Of a stretch of DNA of 11,851 nucleotides, positions 5,902 to 11,851 are shown piece by piece. The stretch covers positions 1 to 11,851 of the forward strand of contig JAJAYY010000125.1 in assembly GCA_026785965.1 (NCBI GenBank), written 5' to 3'. Origin of the DNA: Sphingomonas bacterium. Lineage in GTDB: Bacteria; Pseudomonadota; Alphaproteobacteria; Sphingomonadales; Sphingomonadaceae. The notes beneath the pieces are model-generated. The model was not told the origin of the DNA and made no database searches. It worked only from the letters and a program-made list of their open reading frames with translations. The position numbers and the translations under genes are program-made. The stretch's first letter is position 1. Every line of letters starts with the position of its first letter.

Positions 5902-7015
5902 GCCTGAGCTGATCGCGCGCATCTCGCGCGGGGTCGCCGATATCGATCGGGCGCAATGGGATGCGCTTGCCGGCGACGGCGACCCGCTCGTCGGTCACGC
6001 CTTCCTCGCGTGCCTCGAAGCGTCGGGCAGCGTCGGTGGTGACACCGGCTGGGACCCGCTGCCGCTGGTGGTCGAGCGCGATGGCCGCATCATCGCTGCC
6101 GCGCCGGCCTATTTGAAGGCCCAGAGCCATGGCGAATATGTGTTCGACCATGGGTGGGCCGAGGCATGGCAGCATTCAGGGCACGCTTATTATCCTAAGC
6201 TCCAGGTCGCGGTGCCGTTCACCCCGGTTCCCGGCCGCCGTTTGCTCGGCGACCGCGATGCGATCCTCGCCGCGCTCGAAGCCGTTACGGTTCAGAATGG
6301 CCTGTCCTCGGCGCACGTCACTTTCTGTCTCATTGATGACCTTGCCGCCGCCGAAGCGCGCGGCTGGCTGCGCCGCGACGGCATCCAATATCATTGGGTC
6401 AATCGCGGCTATGCCGAGTTCGACGAATTTCTCGCCGCGCTCTCAAGCCGCAAGCGCAAGGCGATCCGCAAGGAGCGCGCGACGGCTTGCGTCGGGCTCG
6501 ACATCGTCACGTTGCGCGGCGCCGAGATTGCCCCCGCCCAGTGGGACGCGATGTGGCACTTCTACCAGGACACCGGCAGCCGCAAATGGGGCAGCCCCTA
6601 CCTCACGCGGAACTGGTTCGACCAGGTCGGCGCGGCGATGGGCGATGCCGCGTTGATGTTCCTCGCGTATCGCGACGGCCAGCCGATCGCCGGCGCGCTC
6701 AACTTCGTCGGCGCCGATGCACTCTACGGCCGCTATTGGGGCGCACTCGACGAAGTGCCTAATCTCCATTTCGAATTGAGCTATTATCGCGCGATCGAGT
6801 GGGCGATCGCGCACGGCCTCGCCACGGTCCAGGCCGGCGCGCAGGGAGAGCATAAGCTTGCGCGCGGCTATGAGCCGGTGGTGACCCACTCGCTTCATTA
6901 TCTCCCCGATCTTGGTTTCCGCCGTGCGGTTGCCGAATTCGTCGCACGCGAACGCGAGGCGGTGGCGATCGAACTGCAGTGCGCGCGCGACGCGCTGCCC
7001 TATCGCTCCGCGTAA
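5888..7015 (+). CDS. FemAB-like / DUF482 GNAT-fold acyltransferase
   Basis: A 375-residue protein of the DUF482 (PF04339, COG3146) family, which is predicted to have the doubled GNAT fold of FemAB aminoacyltransferases. Recognisable segments are PLVGHAFLACLEASGSVGGDTGW (33-55), YVFDHGWAEAW (84-94), YYPKLQVAVPFTPVPGRRLL (101-120), the basic motif FLAALSSRKRKAIRKER (181-197) that marks the family, and GRYWG...HFELSYYRAIEWAI and GEHKLARGYEPVVTHSLHYL in the C-terminal half. The natural substrate is unknown; FemAB relatives use aminoacyl-tRNA to modify peptidoglycan, but that should not be assumed here. Start ATG 5888 overlaps the phosphodiesterase gene by 14 bases. It is the last gene of the rightward run, and its 3' end overlaps that of the convergent asparaginase gene by 16 bases. 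Length fits the family. Confidence 0.9.
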   Translation: MADREPELIARISRGVADIDRAQWDALAGDGDPLVGHAFLACLEASGSVGGDTGWDPLPLVVERDGRIIAAAPAYLKAQSHGEYVFDHGWAEAWQHSGHAYYPKLQVAVPFTPVPGRRLLGDRDAILAALEAVTVQNGLSSAHVTFCLIDDLAAAEARGWLRRDGIQYHWVNRGYAEFDEFLAALSSRKRKAIRKERATACVGLDIVTLRGAEIAPAQWDAMWHFYQDTGSRKWGSPYLTRNWFDQVGAAMGDAALMFLAYRDGQPIAGALNFVGADALYGRYWGALDEVPNLHFELSYYRAIEWAIAHGLATVQAGAQGEHKLARGYEPVVTHSLHYLPDLGFRRAVAEFVAREREAVAIELQCARDALPYRSA

Positions 7016-7911
7016 ATCGCGACTTCGCGCCCGTCGGGGCCGGCGACGCCGCGATACATTCCGGGGGTGGTGAAGCCCCACGCCGCTTCGCCCGACGGCG
7101 CCACCGCGATCAGTCCGCCATTGCCGCCCAATGCGACGATCTCGGCCAGCACGCCATCGAGCGCGGCCTGAAGCGGCTCGCCGCCGATCCGCACCCGCGC
7201 GCACAATTCGTGCGCCGCCGCGGCGCGGATGAACACTTCGCCGAGCCCGGTCGCACTGACGGCGGCGGCGCGGTCGTCGGCATAAGTCCCGGCCCCGATC
7301 AGCGGCGAATCGCCGATCCGGCCCCAGCGCTTGGCGGTCAGTCCGCCGGTCGAGGTCGCCGCCGCGACATGCCCCGCGGAATCGACCGCGACCGCGCCGA
7401 TCGTGCCATATTTGATGTCGCTGTCGAACCCGCCGCCGGCGGCGATGACCTTGGCCAATTGAGCCTCGCGGACAGCGATCTTAAACCATTCGTTGGCGAC
7501 TTGCTCCAAGCCCTGCTCGCGCGCGAAATGGTCGGCGCCGGCGTAAGTCAGCAGCACGTGCGGACTATGCTCCATCACCGCGCGCGCTGCACTGACCGGG
7601 GCGCGAGTCGTGCGCAGCCCGGCGACCGCGCCGCAGCGCCGCCCGGTTCCGTCCATGATCGCCGCATCGAGCTCGGCATGCCCGTCGGCGGTGAGCACCG
7701 CGCCGCGCCCGGCATTGAACGACGGATCCTCTTCCAACACCCGCGCCGCTGCTTCGACCGCGTCGAGCGCGCTCCCGCCCGCGCCAAGCAGCGTCTCGCC
7801 CGCATCAAGCGCGGCGTGGAGCGCGGCGCGCGCTTGCTCTTCCTGTTCGGGCGTAACGCTGTCCGGGCGCATCGCCCCGCAGCCGCCGTGGATCATCAAT
7901 TTCCAGCTCAT
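7000..7911 (-). CDS. Isoaspartyl peptidase / L-asparaginase (Ntn-hydrolase)
   Basis: A plant-type (EcAIII/IaaA-like) threonine hydrolase that cleaves beta-aspartyl dipeptides and asparagine. The 303-residue precursor is expected to cut itself before T170 (in KYGTIGAVA), giving alpha and beta subunits with Thr as N-terminal nucleophile. Other active-site threonines are T188 (STGGL) and T221 (TGLGE), and substrate-binding RIGDSPLIGAGTYAD lies at 198-212. The start MSWKLMIHGGCGA matches the family. The open frame continues about 1,000 bases further upstream, but antisense to the SPFH gene, so ATG 7909-7911 is the sensible start. There is no signal peptide, unlike some bacterial relatives, so it is probably cytoplasmic. 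It is divergent from the SPFH operon (90 bases between starts) and convergent with the acyltransferase. All catalytic residues are present. Confidence 0.93.
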   Translation of the reverse strand: MSWKLMIHGGCGAMRPDSVTPEQEEQARAALHAALDAGETLLGAGGSALDAVEAAARVLEEDPSFNAGRGAVLTADGHAELDAAIMDGTGRRCGAVAGLRTTRAPVSAARAVMEHSPHVLLTYAGADHFAREQGLEQVANEWFKIAVREAQLAKVIAAGGGFDSDIKYGTIGAVAVDSAGHVAAATSTGGLTAKRWGRIGDSPLIGAGTYADDRAAAVSATGLGEVFIRAAAAHELCARVRIGGEPLQAALDGVLAEIVALGGNGGLIAVAPSGEAAWGFTTPGMYRGVAGPDGREVAIYAER

Positions 7912-7948
7912 GGCGACCGCCCTAGCGCGGCGCGGCGCGCGATTCCAG

Positions 7949-7984
7949 TTGACGATCGTTGGGAATGATATAAATCTGATATCA
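7949..7984 (+). promoter_or_regulatory. Promoter/operator region of the SPFH operon
   Basis: An AT-rich island stands out in very GC-rich surroundings. It holds TTGACG (7949-7954) and an extended -10-like TGATATAAA (7966-7974), with a 14-base gap from the -35-like box that would be short. TGATAT occurs twice, at 7966-7971 and 7977-7982, 11 bases (about one helical turn) apart. The second lies in a perfect 8-base palindrome TGATATCA (7977-7984), and the first also pairs with ATATCA (7979-7984) as an inverted repeat with a 7-base spacer. Such repeats over a -10 box suit a repressor, perhaps the ribbon-helix-helix protein of the operon. A ribosome binding site GGGAGA (7991-7996) follows before the ATG at 8002. 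Confidence 0.5.
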
Positions 7985-8001
7985 ATTAAAGGGAGATAGA
8001 A

Positions 8002-8904
8002 ATGACCGACTCGACGACTGTCGCGCTTACGGCAAGCCGCGAACGCCGCGCCGCCACCGCTAGCGGCTATGCCATGCTGCTGATTTTGCTGGTGGCGATC
8101 ATGTTCCAGATTTTCGGGATCTACAGCCTCGCCAACGACAGCAATGGGCTGGCCGCACTTCTCGCGGTGATCCTCAGCCCGCTCGCGATTCTGCTGATCG
8201 CGCCAGGATTCTACATGCTTCAGCCCAACCAGGCGGTGTCGATCACTTTGTTCGGCGATTACAAGGGCACCGACCGCGCGACCGGCCTGCGCTGGGTGCT
8301 GCCGTGGTATGGCAGGAAAAAGGTCTCGGTCCGCGCCAACAACGTCATTTCCGACCGCATCAAGGTCAATGATTTGCGCGGCAACCCGATTGAAATGGCG
8401 GCGCAGATCGTGTGGCGCGTGATCGATACCGCGCAGGCACTGTTCGACGTCGACGATTATAAGGCGTTCGTGATGGTCCAGGTCGATGCCGCGGTGCGGA
8501 CCATCGGCTCGCGCTATCCGTATGACGATTTCGAGCATCTCGAAGTGACGCTGCGCGGCAACCACGACCAGGTCGGGGTCGAGCTGCGCCAGGAATTGAT
8601 CAACCGCCTGCAAGTCGCGGGGATCAGCGTCGACGAATGCGGCTTCACCCATCTGGCCTATGCCCAGGAAATCGCCGGAGCGATGCTCCGCCGCCAGCAG
8701 GCGCAGGCCGTAGTCGCGGCGCGCAAGACGATGGTCGAGGGCGCGGTCGGGATGGTCGAAATGGCGCTCGAGATGCTGAGCGAGAAGAATGTCGTCGAGC
8801 TGGATGACGAGCGCCGTGCGGCGATGGTCTCCAACCTGATGGTCGTGCTGTGCGGCGAGCGCGACACCCAGCCGATCGTCAACGCCGGTTCGCTGTACCA
8901 GTAA
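8002..8904 (+). CDS. SPFH/band-7 domain membrane protein
   Basis: SPFH (stomatin, prohibitin, flotillin, HflK/C) proteins form large membrane-bound oligomers that organise or protect membrane complexes. This 300-residue protein has a polar N-terminus, two hydrophobic segments (about 23-43 and 50-70), then an SPFH domain beginning at [21 protein letters not shown] (69-89) and including [35 protein letters not shown] and [17 protein letters not shown] helical region follows ([16 protein letters not shown]..., [24 protein letters not shown]). The flotillin alanine-glutamate repeats are absent and the tail is short. With two membrane passes the SPFH domain would face the cytoplasm. Start ATG 8002 has a good GGGAGA site. 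It is the first gene of a four-gene run and one base separates it from the ribbon-helix-helix gene, implying shared translation and function. Its cellular role is unknown. Confidence 0.9.
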   Translation: MTDSTTVALTASRERRAATASGYAMLLILLVAIMFQIFGIYSLANDSNGLAALLAVILSPLAILLIAPGFYMLQPNQAVSITLFGDYKGTDRATGLRWVLPWYGRKKVSVRANNVISDRIKVNDLRGNPIEMAAQIVWRVIDTAQALFDVDDYKAFVMVQVDAAVRTIGSRYPYDDFEHLEVTLRGNHDQVGVELRQELINRLQVAGISVDECGFTHLAYAQEIAGAMLRRQQAQAVVAARKTMVEGAVGMVEMALEMLSEKNVVELDDERRAAMVSNLMVVLCGERDTQPIVNAGSLYQ

Positions 8905-8905
8905 G

Positions 8906-9112
8906 ATGAGCGGCGCACGCAAGGCCTACCCGCTGCGGGTCGACCCTGCCCTGTGGGCGGCGGTCGAGCGGCTTGCCGCGACCGACCTGCGCTCGGTCAA
9001 TGCGCAAGTCGAATGCCTGCTGCGCGAGGCGTTGAAGCAGCGCGGAATCAAATTGGGCGACCCGCGACCAGTCAAGCGCGGCCGCCCAGCCAGGGAGCAA
9101 GAGCATGGATGA
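8906..9112 (+). CDS. Arc-like ribbon-helix-helix DNA-binding protein
   Basis: A 68-residue protein with the ribbon-helix-helix layout: a beta strand KAYPLRVD (about 6-13), helix [15 protein letters not shown] (14-27), the turn LRSVNA, and helix [15 protein letters not shown] (33-47), followed by a basic, proline-rich tail VKRGRPARE. Such proteins are dimeric DNA binders (Arc, MetJ, CopG, antitoxin classes), and automatic annotation often labels this type a HicB-family antitoxin. No HicA-like toxin lies beside it, so I do not call it an antitoxin. It starts one base after the SPFH stop and its end overlaps the next gene by eight bases. A likely role is regulation of this operon through the TGATAT repeats upstream, which is inference from architecture. 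From memory, SPFH genes followed by such a small protein recur in other bacteria. Confidence 0.82.
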   Translation: MSGARKAYPLRVDPALWAAVERLAATDLRSVNAQVECLLREALKQRGIKLGDPRPVKRGRPAREQEHG

Positions 9113-9347
9113 TCGTCCCGTCTGGTTCGCCCCCAAGCGCTTCGGCCTCGGCAGCGGATTGCCGGTATCGTGGCAGGGCTGGCTGGTCAGCGCGACCTAT
9201 ATCGCGGTAATTGTTGGCGCGAGCATCGCGTTTGGGCATCGACCGATCCTGCTCGTTGCGACCGTCGTACCGGCGTCGATCCTGTTTTTGATCGTCTCCG
9301 CCCGCACCACGCGCGGCGGGTGGCGGTGGCGCTGGAGAGACGAATAA
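9105..9347 (+). CDS. Small two-helix membrane protein, 80 aa
   Basis: An 80-residue protein with no family I recognise. The N-terminus [26 protein letters not shown] is followed by two hydrophobic segments (about 26-43 and 47-65) and a strongly basic, tryptophan-rich end TTRGGWRWRWRDE. By the positive-inside rule both ends should face the cytoplasm. Start ATG 9105 overlaps the ribbon-helix-helix gene by eight bases and has a good ribosome binding site AGGGAG (9092-9097). Its TAA shares one base with the ATG of the hydrolase gene (TAATG), so these genes are coupled. Its place behind the SPFH gene suggests it is a membrane partner of that complex. The gene is supported by context, ribosome binding site and clear membrane segments, not by homology. 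Confidence 0.75.
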   Translation: MDDRPVWFAPKRFGLGSGLPVSWQGWLVSATYIAVIVGASIAFGHRPILLVATVVPASILFLIVSARTTRGGWRWRWRDE

Positions 9348-10267
9348 TGACCCTATTTGCCCTTGCCGCCGCCGCCACGCTAGCTGCTGCCGAACTCAGC
9401 ATTCCGGGTCCCAAAGGCCCGCTCGCCGCGACGCTGACCGATCCCGGCCGCCGCGCCCCGGCGATCATCCTCATTCCCGGATCGGGTCCGACCGACCGCA
9501 ACGGCGACAATCCGCTCGGCGTGAGCGGAGGCATTTACCGCCAGCTTGCCACCCAGCTCGCCGCGCAGCGGGTAGCGACATTGCGCATCGACAAGCGCGG
9601 GATGTTTGCAAGCAAGGCGGCAATTGCCAACGGCAACGACGTGACGATCGCCGCTTATGCCGCCGACGTACGCGGCTGGGCGCGGCTGCTACGCCAGCGC
9701 GGCAAGCCCTGCGCGTGGCTCGCTGGGCATAGCGAAGGCGGGCTGGTCGCGCTCGCCGCGGCGCAGAACCCCAAGATGATTTGCGGGCTGATCCTGCTCG
9801 CCGCCCCCGGACGCCGGCTCGGCGCGGTGCTGCGCGAGCAGTTGAAATCGCTCCCAGCGGCGAAATTTGGCCTCGCCGATGCCGCCATCGCCAAGCTTGA
9901 GCGGCGCCAGCGGGTCGACCCGGCGAGCGTCCCGCCCGAGCTCCGGCCGGTGTTCAACCCCGCCGTCCAGGGCTATATGATCGACCTGCTGAGCATCGAT
10001 CCCGCCGCGCTCGCCGCGCGCACCCGCCTGCCGATGATCGTCATCCAGGGCGACGCCGATCTCCAGGTGACCGTCGCCGACGCGCGCGCGCTCGCCGCCG
10101 CGCATCGCGGCGCGCGGCTCGTCATCCTGCCCAACGTCAATCATGTGTGGAAGTCGGCCACGGCCGGCGACCGCGTCGGCAATCTTGCGACCTATGGCAA
10201 TCCCGCGCTGGCGATTGATCCGGCGGTTGCGACCACCATTGCCCGCTTCGTCAAGCCGCGGCGCTAG
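9347..10267 (+). CDS. Alpha/beta hydrolase, probably exported
   Basis: A 306-residue serine hydrolase of the alpha/beta fold (esterase or S33-like peptidase group). A short hydrophobic N-terminus MTLFALAAAATLAAA (1-15) looks like a signal peptide with a weak basic region, so export to the periplasm is likely but not certain. Then come the oxyanion segment LIPGSGPTDRNGDN (42-55), RIDKRGMFAS (80-89), nucleophile elbow GHSEGG (S129), acid D236 or D238 in IQGDADLQV and H266 in NVNHVWK. Family members include esterases and acyl-peptide hydrolase-like enzymes; the substrate is not evident. The ATG at 9347 is chosen because it overlaps the preceding stop as TAATG and gives the signal-like start; the open frame extends further left only inside the neighbouring gene. 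It is the last gene of the SPFH operon. Its stop codon overlaps that of the convergent nuclease gene in a shared CTAG. Confidence 0.9.
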   Translation: MTLFALAAAATLAAAELSIPGPKGPLAATLTDPGRRAPAIILIPGSGPTDRNGDNPLGVSGGIYRQLATQLAAQRVATLRIDKRGMFASKAAIANGNDVTIAAYAADVRGWARLLRQRGKPCAWLAGHSEGGLVALAAAQNPKMICGLILLAAPGRRLGAVLREQLKSLPAAKFGLADAAIAKLERRQRVDPASVPPELRPVFNPAVQGYMIDLLSIDPAALAARTRLPMIVIQGDADLQVTVADARALAAAHRGARLVILPNVNHVWKSATAGDRVGNLATYGNPALAIDPAVATTIARFVKPRR

Positions 10268-11175
10268 CGTTTCTTCTGCCCCGGCGCCTGATGCTCGGGT
10301 CCAAGCGCATCGTCGAGCAGGCGCGCGAGCCGGATCCCGCCCTCGACCACGTCCTCACGCACCGCCGGGATCAGCGCCTGGACCTCGGCTTCGTCGAGCG
10401 TCGGTCGCGCCGCCGGCGCCGCGCCGCACGGGTCGCCGACCAGCGTTTGATAGGCCAGGTCGCGCGCCTTGCCCCACATTTCGCGGCTCCAATCCTCGAC
10501 GCTTCCGCCCGCGATTCGCTCGCGCTCGGCCGGCGAAACCGCGGCGAGCAAGGCCGACGGCCCGCCCGGTGGGGTGGTAATCGCGCGCTCGGCCAGCCAA
10601 CCATCCCAGATGCTGTGCAAATTGGTTCGCCCGCCGATCAGCCCGTAATTGGCCGCGACCTTGTTGCCGCCAAGGTCGCCATGGTCGCCGGCGTGCATCG
10701 GCTGGTGAAGGTCGCCGACGAAATGGACCAGGAAGGCCAGCGCCATGACCTTTTCGCGGGTTGGCACCGTGGGATCGGCGAGCAGCCGCGCGTTGCGCTC
10801 GATCTGCGCCGAGACGCAATTGCCGTCCTTGCACGGCCCCTTGAGGTCGAACGGCTGGCAGATGTCGACGTTCTGATAATGCCACGAATATGCGTAAGCG
10901 AAGCGCTCGTTGAGCGGCTTGATGCAATCGGCCCACACGCTCGCCGCCTCGATCGTCGCCACCGGGCACGCCGGGGTGTCGAGCAATTTTCCTTGCGCCA
11001 GCAGCCGCGCGACTTGGCGCCGCGTGTCGGGGCGCATCTGCTGCCACGCGATGCTGGCCACGCTGGCATGGCCATATTCCCAGTAAGACGCGGCGGGGGC
11101 GGCGATCAGGCATAGCGCGGCAAGCGCCGCGGCGAGGCGGGTGAGAATCGGCATGGACGCCGATCTAACGCGCAT
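10264..11175 (-). CDS. S1/P1 family nuclease, exported
   Basis: S1/P1 nucleases are zinc-dependent enzymes that degrade single-stranded DNA and RNA and remove 3' phosphates. The precursor is 303 residues with a signal peptide (basic start, then LAAALAALCLIAAPAAS, cut near residue 30). The three-zinc ligand set is present: H36 in YWEYGH, D83 in ASVWADCIK, H99 in SWHYQNV, H151, D155 and H161 in VHFVGDLHQPMHAGDHGDLGGN, and H187 and D191 in NLHSIWDGW. Cysteines at 70, 84, 106, 115, 120 and 250 suggest disulfides. I chose ATG 11173-11175 for its strong ribosome binding site AAGGA four bases upstream; a start at 11190 adds five residues and one at 11154 removes seven, both keeping the signal peptide. 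Probably periplasmic or secreted, scavenging nucleic acids for phosphate or nucleosides. Convergent with the hydrolase, divergent from ispG. Confidence 0.93.
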   Translation of the reverse strand: MRVRSASMPILTRLAAALAALCLIAAPAASYWEYGHASVASIAWQQMRPDTRRQVARLLAQGKLLDTPACPVATIEAASVWADCIKPLNERFAYAYSWHYQNVDICQPFDLKGPCKDGNCVSAQIERNARLLADPTVPTREKVMALAFLVHFVGDLHQPMHAGDHGDLGGNKVAANYGLIGGRTNLHSIWDGWLAERAITTPPGGPSALLAAVSPAERERIAGGSVEDWSREMWGKARDLAYQTLVGDPCGAAPAARPTLDEAEVQALIPAVREDVVEGGIRLARLLDDALGPEHQAPGQKKR

Positions 11176-11203
11176 AATTTCCTTTGTCATTTGAAGTCCC
11201 TAT

Positions 11204-11851
11204 ATGGCGGGTATGTCCTCCCTTCGTCCGTGGCGCACGATCGAGCGCCGTCAATCCCGCCAGATCATGGTCGGCAATGTCGCCGTCGGCGGCGACGCGC
11301 CGGTCACGGTCCAGACGATGACCAACACCCCGACCTCCGACGCCAAGGCGACGATCGCCCAGATCCGTCGCTGCGAGGAAGCCGGGGTAGACCTGATTCG
11401 CGTGTCCTGTCCCGACGTCGAATCGACCGCCGCGCTGAAACAGATCGTGCGCGCCGCGACCGTTCCGATCATCGCCGACATCCATTTCCATTATAAGCGC
11501 GCCTTGGAAGCGGCCGACGCCGGCGCCGCTTGCCTGCGCATCAACCCGGGCAACATCGGATCGGCCGAGCGAGTGCGCGAAGTGGTCAACGCCGCCAAGG
11601 CCAATGGCTGTGCGATCCGCATCGGGGTCAACGCCGGCAGCCTTGAGCGCGACCTGCTCGATATATATGGCGAGCCCTGCCCCGAGGCGCTGTTAGAAAG
11701 CGCGCTCGACCACATCCGCATCCTCGAGGATCATGATTTTCGCAATTATAAGGTGGCGGTCAAAGCCTCCGACCTGTTCCTCGCCGTCGCCGCCTATCAC
11801 CAACTTGCCGAAGCGGTCGATTGCCCGCTCCACCTTGGCATCACCGAGGCC
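11204..11851 (+). CDS. ispG: 4-hydroxy-3-methylbut-2-en-1-yl diphosphate synthase, 3' end cut by window edge
   Basis: IspG (GcpE) is the iron-sulfur enzyme of the MEP pathway that reductively opens methylerythritol cyclodiphosphate to HMBPP on the way to isoprenoids. The visible 216 residues cover most of the TIM-barrel domain: [90 protein letters not shown] and [12 protein letters not shown]. The second domain with the three cysteines that bind the 4Fe-4S cluster lies beyond the right edge. Two in-frame ATGs compete: 11204 (MAGM..., with GAAG seven bases upstream) and 11213 (MSSLRPW..., nearer to relatives but with only GGCGG two bases away). I chose 11204 for spacing. Only 28 bases separate it from the nuclease start, so the divergent promoters must overlap coding sequence. 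Family certain, start uncertain. Confidence 0.96.
   Translation, partial: MAGMSSLRPWRTIERRQSRQIMVGNVAVGGDAPVTVQTMTNTPTSDAKATIAQIRRCEEAGVDLIRVSCPDVESTAALKQIVRAATVPIIADIHFHYKRALEAADAGAACLRINPGNIGSAERVREVVNAAKANGCAIRIGVNAGSLERDLLDIYGEPCPEALLESALDHIRILEDHDFRNYKVAVKASDLFLAVAAYHQLAEAVDCPLHLGITEA

Noticed and set aside
7912..8922. Open minus-strand frame extending the asparaginase to 640 residues
   Set aside because: The extension is antisense to the clear SPFH gene, the asparaginase N-terminus MSWKLMIHGG matches its family without it, and the added residues show no domain. It is an effect of high-GC codon bias.
8906..9347. Toxin-antitoxin pair (RHH antitoxin plus small toxin)
   Set aside because: The RHH protein is antitoxin-like in fold only. 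Its neighbour is a two-helix membrane protein with no HicA, RelE or PIN features, and both sit inside an SPFH operon. A membrane toxin cannot be fully excluded.
10291..11115. 274-residue plus-strand open frame
   Set aside because: It is opposite the S1/P1 nuclease, which has the full zinc-ligand set. The frame is a mirror of its codon bias.
11176..11203. Shared promoter between the nuclease and ispG genes
   Set aside because: TTGTCA and TATATG are present but only 11 bases apart, too close for a promoter. No convincing pair is seen on either strand.

Overview
The window looks like an ordinary chromosomal segment of a high-GC alphaproteobacterium, most likely of the order Sphingomonadales. 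The evidence is protein-level recognition: a DivK-type response regulator divergent from a DUF3572 gene, an rpmG next to divK, a DUF482/FemAB-like acyltransferase, an S1/P1 nuclease with an N-terminal YWEYGH motif and an alphaproteobacterial-type IspG. Coding density is very high and many genes overlap. I see no rRNA or tRNA gene, CRISPR array, insertion sequence, phage gene or integration site.

Left part (1-2632). A truncated ATP-dependent DNA ligase (minus strand, C-terminus beyond the left edge) follows a small conserved hypothetical gene. A 76-base gap separates that gene from a divergent single-pass membrane protein with an NWNE motif. Next is rpmG (ribosomal protein L33) with a hairpin-rich leader. 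Palindromes after rpmG separate it from the convergent divK.

Centre (2633-7015). divK reads left. Divergent from it, 40 bases away, starts a six-gene rightward run with start/stop overlaps: DUF3572, HAD hydrolase, YdfG-type short-chain dehydrogenase, RidA-family deaminase, glycerophosphodiester phosphodiesterase and FemAB-like acyltransferase. Translational coupling is likely at four of the five junctions. The enzymes suggest small-molecule housekeeping (reactive aldehyde or hydroxy-acid reduction, imine hydrolysis, glycerophosphodiester salvage) but do not form one recognisable pathway. An isoaspartyl peptidase / L-asparaginase gene converges on the run with overlapping 3' ends.

Right part (7912-11851). 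An AT-rich promoter region with repeated TGATAT boxes drives a four-gene run: a membrane SPFH/band-7 protein, a ribbon-helix-helix (Arc-like) DNA-binding protein, a two-helix membrane protein and a probably exported alpha/beta hydrolase. This is the most interesting unit here, because a membrane scaffold is coupled to a likely autoregulator and two envelope proteins of unknown job. The hydrolase converges with an exported S1/P1 nuclease gene, the two sharing a CTAG stop. Divergent from the nuclease is ispG of the MEP isoprenoid pathway, cut by the right edge.

I found no clearly new defence or mobile system. The SPFH/RHH operon is the best candidate for an under-described one.
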